Positions 28,563 through 37,600 of a stretch of DNA of 64,000 bases are shown in pieces. Each line of letters starts with the position of its first letter. Position 1 is the first letter of the stretch. A program made the position numbers and the translations under genes. The stretch spans positions 248,001-312,000 of the forward strand of contig NZ_JACHXN010000002.1 in the NCBI RefSeq assembly GCF_014192095.1. The letters are read 5' to 3'. Origin of the DNA: Phyllobacterium trifolii (GTDB taxonomy: Bacteria > Pseudomonadota > Alphaproteobacteria > Rhizobiales > Rhizobiaceae). Below the pieces are notes generated by a model. That model was not told the origin of the DNA, did no database searches, and worked only from the letters and a program-made list of their open reading frames with translations.

Positions 28563-29423
28563 ATGACATCCAACCTTGCGAAAGCGGGTTGGCGGTTTAA
28601 GCAGCCGAGCGTTATTCCGGGATTTGGAATGACGCTCGGCTTCACTCTTGCCTACCTCGCACTCATTGTTCTCATTCCTCTAACAGGCCTTGTCTTGCGC
28701 TCGGCTTCATTGGGTTTTCCCGGATTTTGGCACGTAGCGACTGATCCACGAACCGTAAATGCGCTGAGAATCAGCTTTGGGACATCCCTTATTGCTGCTG
28801 TGATCAACGTCATCTTCGGTGTCATCGTTGCGTGGGTTCTGGTGCGCTACCGGTTTCCAGGCCGTCGAATTGTCGATGCCATCGTCGACCTACCATTTGC
28901 GTTGCCGACGGCTGTTGCCGGCATTGCGCTGACGGCGCTCTATTCCAGAAACGGCTGGATAGGCCGTTGGCTCGATCTGATCGGGATCAAGGTCGCATTC
29001 ACACCAATCGGCATAACGATCGCCCTGATCTTTATCGGTCTGCCCTTTGTGGTTCGGACCGTTCAGCCAGTGATGGAAGAAATCCGCAAGGAAGTCGAAG
29101 AAGCTGCAGCGACACTCGGCGCCAACCGCTTCCAGACAATTACACGGGTGCTTTTGCCGGGCTTGCAGCCGGCCATCCTGACTGGATTCGCGCTGGCATT
29201 TGCGAGGGCGGTAGGTGAGTACGGTTCTGTGATCTTTATCGCCGGAAACCTTCCTTATGTGTCGGAAATTGCGCCGCTTTTGATCGTGATCCGACTAGAG
29301 GAATTTGATTATGCAGGTGCGACCGCGATTGCTACGATCATGCTGCTGATCTCATTTTTCATGCTTTTCGTCATCAATCTCATTCAGGCCTGGAGCCGGA
29401 GGAGGTATGGTTATGGCGCTTGA
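28563..29423 (+). CDS. cysT: Sulfate ABC transporter permease CysT (CysU)
   Basis: A 286-residue inner-membrane permease with six predicted helices. The ABC-coupling EAA loop is EEAAATLGANRFQTITRVLLPGLQPAIL-like (residues about 178-205), and LPFALPTAVAGIALTALY is typical of CysT. The ATG at 28563, 4 bp after the sbp stop, gives the usual length; the longer frame starting at 28467 lies inside sbp. It ends inside the start of cysW. Confidence 0.95.
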   Translation: MTSNLAKAGWRFKQPSVIPGFGMTLGFTLAYLALIVLIPLTGLVLRSASLGFPGFWHVATDPRTVNALRISFGTSLIAAVINVIFGVIVAWVLVRYRFPGRRIVDAIVDLPFALPTAVAGIALTALYSRNGWIGRWLDLIGIKVAFTPIGITIALIFIGLPFVVRTVQPVMEEIRKEVEEAAATLGANRFQTITRVLLPGLQPAILTGFALAFARAVGEYGSVIFIAGNLPYVSEIAPLLIVIRLEEFDYAGATAIATIMLLISFFMLFVINLIQAWSRRRYGYGA

Positions 29424-30294
29424 ACCTGTTCAAGTCATAGACCCAACAGCCACGGCGCGGCACGCCACCACCGAACGGCGCACGGCACGCTTTCTTCTGA
29501 CTGGTATTGCCTTGGTCTTTCTTGCGCTGTTTCTTGTGCTTCCGCTCGTATCGGTTTTTGTCGAAGCGTTTCGCAAAGGCCCGGCCGAATATTTCGCTGC
29601 ATTTTCAGAACCTGATGCTCAGGCGGCCATTCGTCTGACACTGCTGGTAGCTTCCATCGCGGTACCGCTCAACGTTGTTTTCGGCGTTGTTGCAGCGTGG
29701 GCGATCGCCAAGTTCGAATTCAAGGGCAAGGCTTTCCTGACCACATTGATCGATCTGCCGTTCTCGGTATCGCCGGTCATTTCCGGCCTCGTATACGTGC
29801 TGTTGTTCAGTTCGCAATCCGCACTGGGTCCCTGGCTGAAATCACATGGCATTGAGATCCTTTTTGCCGTGCCGGGAATCGTGCTGGCGACCATGTTCGT
29901 CACCTTTCCATTTGTCGCGAGGGAATTGATCCCGCTAATGCAAGAGCAGGGTACGACCGATGAAGAAGCCGCGTTATCGCTCGGGGCGAATGGCTGGCAG
30001 ACGTTCTGGCATGTCACGCTCCCAAACATCAAATGGGGCTTGCTCTATGGCGTACTTTTATGCAACGCCCGGGCCATGGGGGAATTTGGCGCAGTGTCTG
30101 TTGTTTCAGGACATATCAGGGGCCTCACCAATACGATGCCGCTGCATGTCGAAATTCTTTACAATGAATATAATTTTGTCGCTGCTTTCGCAGTGGCTTC
30201 GCTCCTGGCGCTTCTTGCGCTGGTAACACTCGTTCTCAAGACTCTGCTGGAGCTGAGGTACGGCGCGGAGCTACGTGCAGTTGGCGGACACTAG
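29413..30294 (+). CDS. cysW: Sulfate ABC transporter permease CysW
   Basis: A 293-residue partner permease. It has the helix LTGIALVFLALFLVLPLVSV, the block LIDLPFSVSPVISGLVYVLL, and EAA loop EEAALSLGANGWQTFWHVTL; ARAMGEFGAVSVVSGHIRG is characteristic of CysW. GGAGG precedes two ATGs (29407 and 29413); the second has the better spacing. It overlaps the end of cysT by 11 nt. Confidence 0.95.
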   Translation: MALEPVQVIDPTATARHATTERRTARFLLTGIALVFLALFLVLPLVSVFVEAFRKGPAEYFAAFSEPDAQAAIRLTLLVASIAVPLNVVFGVVAAWAIAKFEFKGKAFLTTLIDLPFSVSPVISGLVYVLLFSSQSALGPWLKSHGIEILFAVPGIVLATMFVTFPFVARELIPLMQEQGTTDEEAALSLGANGWQTFWHVTLPNIKWGLLYGVLLCNARAMGEFGAVSVVSGHIRGLTNTMPLHVEILYNEYNFVAAFAVASLLALLALVTLVLKTLLELRYGAELRAVGGH

Positions 30295-30309
30295 AGAGGA
30301 ATAGAATTT

Positions 30310-31347
30310 ATGGATGTTCGCGTAAGTGGTGTGCGCAAGGAATTCGATCGGTTTCCAGCGCTGCACGACGTTTCACTTGATATCAATTCCGGCGAACTCA
30401 TTGCGCTGCTTGGTCCGTCCGGCTCTGGCAAGACCACCCTGTTACGTTTGATCGCAGGGCTTGAAACTCCCACCGAGGGCAAGGTTTTCTTTGGCGATGA
30501 GGATGCTTCGCTGAAGTCCGTGCAGGAGCGGAATGTCGGTTTCGTCTTTCAACATTATGCTCTGTTCCGTCATATGACAGTGATTGACAATGTCGGCTTC
30601 GGCCTGAAGGTACGTCCGGGTTCAAGTCGGCCCAGCAAGGACGAAATTCGTCGCCGCTCGTCGGAACTTCTGGACTTCGTGCAGCTTTCCGGCCTTGAGA
30701 AGCGCTATCCGGCACAGCTTTCTGGCGGCCAGCGTCAACGCGTCGCGCTCGCCCGGGCCATGGCTATCGAACCACGTGTGTTGCTGCTGGACGAACCCTT
30801 TGGCGCGCTCGACGCGAAGGTCCGCAAGGAGCTTCGCCGCTGGTTGCGTGAGATTCACGACAAGACCAAGCACACGACTGTTTTCGTGACGCACGATCAA
30901 GACGAGGCGCTGGAATTGGCTGACCGCGTTGTGGTCATGAGCCAAGGCAGGATAGAGCAGATCGGCACCCCAGATGAGGTCTATGACCGGCCGAATTCGC
31001 CGTTTGTCTACAGCTTCATTGGTGAATCGAGTTCCATCGGCGTTCAGATCAAGAACGGCGAATTACGGCTTGATGGCCAAGCGTTGAGTATCTCGAGCGA
31101 TCGACCTGACGGTGAAGCACTGCTGTATTTCAGACCGCACGATGTCGATCTTATTGAGGACTCCAACGGAGGCATCGCCGGTACAGTCGTTGCGAGCCGC
31201 CGTGTCGGTGCTACGCGGCGCATCGAGCTGCGAATAGCTGGGGTAACCGACCATGTGGAGATCGAAATTCCAGCGGACCATCCGGCAACGGAAACAAGCC
31301 GCATCGCTTTTCGCCCCAAACATTGGCGCGTCTTCCCGAAGAGCTGA
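30310..31347 (+). CDS. cysA: Sulfate ABC transporter ATP-binding protein CysA
   Basis: A 345-residue ATPase driving sulfate import: Walker [11 protein letters not shown]-loop [14 protein letters not shown], signature [14 protein letters not shown], Walker [14 protein letters not shown]-loop [13 protein letters not shown], then a C-terminal TOBE-like regulatory domain ([13 protein letters not shown]). It is last in the operon and is followed by a strong terminator. Confidence 0.96.
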   Translation: MDVRVSGVRKEFDRFPALHDVSLDINSGELIALLGPSGSGKTTLLRLIAGLETPTEGKVFFGDEDASLKSVQERNVGFVFQHYALFRHMTVIDNVGFGLKVRPGSSRPSKDEIRRRSSELLDFVQLSGLEKRYPAQLSGGQRQRVALARAMAIEPRVLLLDEPFGALDAKVRKELRRWLREIHDKTKHTTVFVTHDQDEALELADRVVVMSQGRIEQIGTPDEVYDRPNSPFVYSFIGESSSIGVQIKNGELRLDGQALSISSDRPDGEALLYFRPHDVDLIEDSNGGIAGTVVASRRVGATRRIELRIAGVTDHVEIEIPADHPATETSRIAFRPKHWRVFPKS

Positions 31348-31364
31348 TACGACCCAACTGAGCG

Positions 31365-31398
31365 AAAGACCGGGATGGCCAAATCCCGGTCTTTTTTT
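31365..31398 (+). terminator. Rho-independent terminator of the sulfate operon
   Basis: Twelve-base-pair stem AAAGACCGGGAT / ATCCCGGTCTTT with loop GGCCAA, followed by a run of T. It begins 18 bp after the cysA stop. The following 31399-31669 holds the promoter region of cgs and no clear gene. Confidence 0.92.
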
Positions 31399-31669
31399 GT
31401 TACAGTTAGTGGCCTTGCAGTTATCGCGAAGCGTTCGGTTGTTCGGCTGCAACCCGCCGCTACAATGGCTTTCCCCTGTGCAGAAGCTTCAAAATTGCGT
31501 ACAAAGGCTAATAGAAATCTGACTCATTTTCATCAAAACTGATCGCTAACGATAAAAGTGGTGATAGCTTAATTGCCATGACCTGATTAGACCGTAAACT
31601 GAACGTGGGACGATCGGCCCCTGATCGCCTTAGTGCTGCAATCCCGAAGATTCTTTCTTCCAAACTGAA

Positions 31670-34600
31670 ATGAAAACAATGCCCGTATTGAGCTTTTTTC
31701 AAGCGTTTGCATCCCAGAAGAAGACTGTTGGTCAGATTTTTGCTGTCCAACCTAACCCTATACGGGCTCATTATAAATCAATCGACGATTTGAGGGATCT
31801 TGGGACCCGGGTGGCGAAGGGCGAAGACGTTCGATTGCCCGATTACGAGCCGATGGTTTTCGAGCAGCGAACAGTCGAAAACGCCAGGCTGATCCTGCAT
31901 TCCTACCGTTCCTCCGATGCGGCAGCACGCAACGGCGAAACGATAACACCAGCGGCTCAATGGCTTTTGGACAATTATTACCTGGTCGACCAGAACATAC
32001 AGCAGGTCGAGCGCGATCTGCCCAAGAAATTTTTCAGGCAGTTGCCGCCACTTGCGAACCAGCCCAATATTCCGCGTGTAATGGCGCTCGCCTGGCTCTA
32101 CGTCGCGCACACGGACAGCCAGTTTTCGCTGAATAGCCTGAGCGCCATCGTTGAAGGCTTCCAGACCGTCGAACCTCTGCATATCGGCGAATTGTGGGCA
32201 CTTCCATCCGCCGTTCGCTTTATTCTAATCGAAAATGCCCGGCGTCTTTCGCTGCGCGTCGAGCGTGCCCGCCGCATGCGCGCCTATGCCAATAGCGTTG
32301 CCGACGAAATCACGCTGAACGCTGAGAAAGATACCCTCCCGCAGCTTCTGGCGCAATATGCGCCAGCGGCCAAGGACAGCACTTTTGCCACCCACCTGCT
32401 CTATCGTTTGCGTGGCGGCACCGCTCACTCTGGAGCCGCGGTCGCGTGGCTCGAAGACGAGCTCGAAAAGAATGGCAGCGATTCCGAGGATGCCATCATT
32501 CAGGAACATACACGCCAATCGACGGGCGGCGTGAGCATGGGCAATCTCATTCGCAGCCTGAAGGCGATCGATGACGTTGACTGGATTACCTGGTTTGAGA
32601 CAGTTAGCGGCGTCGATGCCGTTCTGCGCGACAACTCCAATTTCGATGCACTCGACTTTCATTCTCGCAATGCCTACCGCGTTGCTATTGAAAAGATTGC
32701 CCGCCGCTCAGGCAAGAGCGAACACGACATCACACAATCGGCTCTCGAACTCGCACATAAAAGTGCTGAAGAAACCGCTGGCGAAGGTGGCGTTACCGAG
32801 CAGCGCAAACGCGATGTTGGCTATTATCTTGCTGGAGACGGCCGTCCGGAACTTGAAAAGACGTGTGACTACAAGCCGACTGTGCTTATACGCTGGGTAC
32901 GTTTCTACCGGAGACTGGGTCTCGCCGGCTTGTGGGTGCCGGCTTCGTTCTTCTCAATCGCCATTCTCTTGCTGATAAATTATTTCCTGCGCCGTGCCGG
33001 ATTGTCTGACGGCATGACCTGGCTGTTCACTTTGCTGGCAGTGTTCCCCACGATGGAAACAGCCAACGGCTTCGTTAACTGGATCATACCGATGTTCATG
33101 CCGCCGACGCGGCTAATCGGCTTCGAGTATAAGAATGGCCTGCCTCCGGAGGCAAAAACCCTCGTTGCCGTGCCGACGCTGATTACCTCGCGTGACTCCG
33201 TCGATGAGCATATTCGCAATCTCGAAGTGCACTATCTCACCAATCCGCGCGGCGAGGTCTATTTCGCCCTTTTGACGGACTGGGCCGACAGCAAATTCGA
33301 ACAGACCGACGATGATCTCGACATCTTCGACTATGCGCGGGAGAAAATCACTGCGCTCAACGAGCACTACACGCAAAACAATCCCCGCTTCTTCCTGTTG
33401 CATCGCAAGCGTCTGTTCAATGCGCAGGAGAACCGCTGGATGGGCTGGGAACGCAAGCGCGGCAAGTTGCACGAGCTCAATATGCTGCTGCGCGGCGACA
33501 AGGATACGACGTATTTCCCGTCGAACGAGGAAGTCCCGACCGACATCAAGTTCGTGATGACGCTTGACTCGGACACACGCCTGACGCCTGACTCCGTCAA
33601 TCGTCTGGCCGGCAAGCTTATTCACCCGCTCAATCGACCCATCTACAGCGCCAAGGCAGGTCGTGTGGTAAGTGGCTATGCTATCTTGCAGCCACGCGTC
33701 ACCCCCTCGCTGACGACCGGCGATGATGCCTCGTTCCTGCAGCGCGTCTTTTCGGTCAATCGCGGCATCGACCCTTACGTTTTCGCGGTTTCCGATGTCT
33801 ATCAGGACGTGCTGGGAGAAGGCACGTTCACCGGCAAGGGTCTTTATGACATCGATTTCTTTGAAGCCGCACTTGACGCAAAGATCGGCGAGAACGCAGT
33901 CCTGAGCCATGACCTGCTCGAAGGCGGCTATGCACGTAGCGCGCTCGTAAGTGATGTCGAGGTGGTCGAGGATTACCCCACTGGCTACAATGTCGATATC
34001 TCGCGCCATCATCGCTGGACGCGTGGCGATTGGCAGCTCCTGCCTTATCTTTTCAGCACACGACCGGGCGTCACCGCAGTCACGCGCTGGAAGATGGTCG
34101 ATAATCTTCGCCGCTCGCTTACGCCGATCTTCTGGATCCTGGCTTCCATTGCAGGCTGGACATTGCTGCCACCGGGACTTGCCACACTGTGGCAGTGCTT
34201 CATGATTTTCAGCATGTTCATCGTGCCGACGATGATACTATTTACAAACTTGGTGCCGACAGACATGAACCTGTCGCTCAAAGGGCATTTTCAGGCGATT
34301 CTCACGGATATTTTTGCCGGGGCGGCAGACATTGCCCTGCGTATCACCTTCATTGCAAACATGGCTTGCTTGATGCTCGATGCGATCGTCCGGACGCTTT
34401 ATCGTCTGTTCATTTCGCGCAAACATCTGCTTGAGTGGCGCGCTGCGGCCCAAGCAAAGACGAGTTCACCCGATACGCTGAGCTACTACCTGCAACTCAT
34501 GTGGCCCGCGATAATTGTCGCCCTGATCGCTATTGGCCTTCCCTTGGCGATTCAAAGCCGAGCTTGGTTTCTCGCCGTCCCTTTCGCACTGATCTGGCTG

Positions 34601-37600
34601 CTATCGCCGGTAATTGCCTGGCTCGTCAGCCGCTCAGCCAAACCGCTCGATGATTTGAATGTGCGCTCATCCGACAAAGGTGAACTGCGGCGTTTCGCCC
34701 GCCGTACCTGGCACTACTACGATACATTCGTCACCAAAGAGCAAAACTTCATTCCACCGGACAATTTCCAGGAGGACCCGTATCCCGTTATTGCGACGCG
34801 CACGTCGCCAACCAATATCGGCATGTATCTGCTCTCGACTGTCGCAGCCCGGGACTTCGGCTGGATCAGCTTCAACGAGACCCTGACCCGTATCGACCAG
34901 ACCCTCGAAACCCTCGAGAAGATGGAGAAATACCGCGGCCACCTCTACAACTGGTACGAAACGACAACCCTTCGCCCCCTACTTCCACTTTACGTTTCGG
35001 CAGTGGATAGCGGTAATTTGGCGGGTCATCTCGTCGCTTTGTCTTCGGCGCTGGAGAAATGGGCTGAGGCACCCTCAGTTTATCTACAGAGCGATCTCGA
35101 CGGGGTTCTCGACGTCAGCGATATTCTTGAAGAAGCCATCAGTGACATTCCGGATGATCGCCGCGTTTTGAGGCCCTTGCGCCGTCGCCTTGAAGAACGC
35201 GTTTCCAATTTCCGCCGGGCAATCACGACGATCAAGGAGGAGCCCGAAACCGCATCGCTGCGCACAATCAACCTTGCTCTCTTCGCGGGAGATATCCAGC
35301 GCCTGACCGAAGAATTGCATGGCGAACTCGAAAGCCCGATCAGCGCCACCGCCAATGAGTGGGCGCTTCTGCTCGTCAAGACGTGTCAAGGACACACGGA
35401 CGATGCAATCGGCAGTCACGAGAGCACAGACATTCTGCGCGAACGCCTGGGTACCCTCGCCACACGCGCGCGGCAACTTGCTTTCGACACCGATTTCACC
35501 TTCCTGGAGCGCAAGGAGCGGCGCCTTTTGTCCATCGGTTTCCGCGTGGAAACCAACGAGCTTGATGCAAGTTGTTATGACCTTCTGGCCTCCGAAGCGC
35601 GCCTGGCCAGCCTCTTTGCCATCGCAAAGGGCGATATCCCGGTCGATCACTGGTTCAAACTCGGGCGACTGCTGGTCCCTGTTGGCTGGCGTGGTGCGCT
35701 GGTCTCCTGGTCCGGGTCGATGTTCGAATACCTCATGCCGCCTCTGGTCATGATTGAACCACTCGGAAGCATGTTGGATCAAACCAACAAGTTGATCGTG
35801 CAACGGCAGATCGAATATGGTGAGTCCAAGGGGTTGCCTTGGGGCATTTCCGAAGCGGCTTATAACGCCCGCGACCCGGAGATGAACTACCAATACACCA
35901 ATTTCGGGGTTCCGACACTCGGCCTCAAGCGCGGCCTTTCCAAGAATTACGTTGTAGCGCCCTATGCCAGCATTATGGCCAGCCAGTATCAACCGGCAGC
36001 CGCTGTCAAGAATCTGCAACGTCTGCGCGCCATGGGTGCACTCGGACAGTATGGTTTTTATGACGCCGTGGACTTTACCAAGTCACGCGTCCGCGAAGAT
36101 GAAGAATATGCCGTGGTCCGCAATTACATGGCCCACCATCACGGCATGTCGATTGTCGCCGTCAACAATGTTGTGTTCGAAGGTCGCATGCGCGAGCGTT
36201 TCCACGCGGATCCTGTGATCGAAGCAGCCGAGTTGCTTCTGCAGGAGAAAGCCCCACGGGAAATACCGGTTCTCCAAGCCAAGGCAGAGAACCCGATGCG
36301 CAAGGCCGTGGAAAGCTCGGAAGAAACGGCCTCTATCCGCTTCATCCAAAATCCACTGAGTGCGCCAACCGCAACGCAGATAATGTCGAACGGACATTAT
36401 TCGGTGATGGTCACTGCCAATGGCGGCGGATACAGCCGCTGGAATGGTCTTGCCATTACGCGTTTCCAACCGGACCCACTCGAAAGCGGTTACGGTACGT
36501 TCCTGTTCTTGCGGGATCTCGAAAATGGCGAATGGTGGTCAGCGACAGGCGATCCTGTGCGCGTTGCAGGCGAGAAAAGTACATCCATCTTCGCCGATTA
36601 CAAGGCGGAATTCGTCAAGGAAAATGGCACGATCCATACTACCGTTGAGGCGATCGTTGCCTCGGATTCCGATGGCGAAGGCCGCCGTATCGTCATCACC
36701 AACACTGGCACCAAAGATCGCATCATCGAAGTCACGTCTTACGCCGAACTGGTATTGACGAACGAAGATACCGATACTGCTCACCCGGCCTTTGCCAAGA
36801 TGTTCGTGGAGACCGAGATCGACAAGCGTGGCGATGCGATCTACGCCACGCGCCGCAAGCGGGGTAATGACGATCCGGATATCCACGTGGCCCATGTCGT
36901 AAGCGACAGTTCCGGTGCGATGCGCGAAATTCAGGCTGAAACCGACCGGCGCAATTTTATCGGCCGCGGGCGCTCTTTGCGCAATCCTGCTGCTTTCGAC
37001 GAAGGCGCGACCCTCAGCGGCAGTCATGGTTTTGTGCTCGACCCCATCGCTTCGCTGCGTTGCCGTGTTCGCGTTCCCGCGCACAAGAAAGTGACGCTGG
37101 TCTTCTGGACTCTCGTACGTCCCAACCGTCAGGAGCTCGAGGAGGTCGTCTCCCGCTTCCGCCATCCGGATTGCTTTACCCGTGAATTCTCGCTGTCGTG
37201 GACGAGCTCGCAGGTTCGCCTTCACCACATCGGTATCAATCCCGACGAGGCAGCTGAATTCCAGCGCGTCGCAACCAGCCTGATCTATCCCGACAAGGCA
37301 CTGCGCATGCCGTCCGAAAACATCGCAAGCGGGCTCGGCAGCCAATCCGAGCTTTGGCCCATGTCTATCTCCGGCGACTTCCCGATCCTTGCGCTGCGCA
37401 TTGATGATGAAGCCGATATGGAAACCCTGAGGAACCTCTTGAAGGCGCACGAATATTGGCGTGCGAAGGGTCTTGTTGTCGATGTTGTCGTCATCAATGA
37501 ACGTTCCTTCTCCTACGCGCAGGATTTCCAGCGCGGCTTGGAAGCGATCTGCGAAAATAGCCGTGCCCGCGGCGCTCAGCTCGGACCGCGTGTCCACATC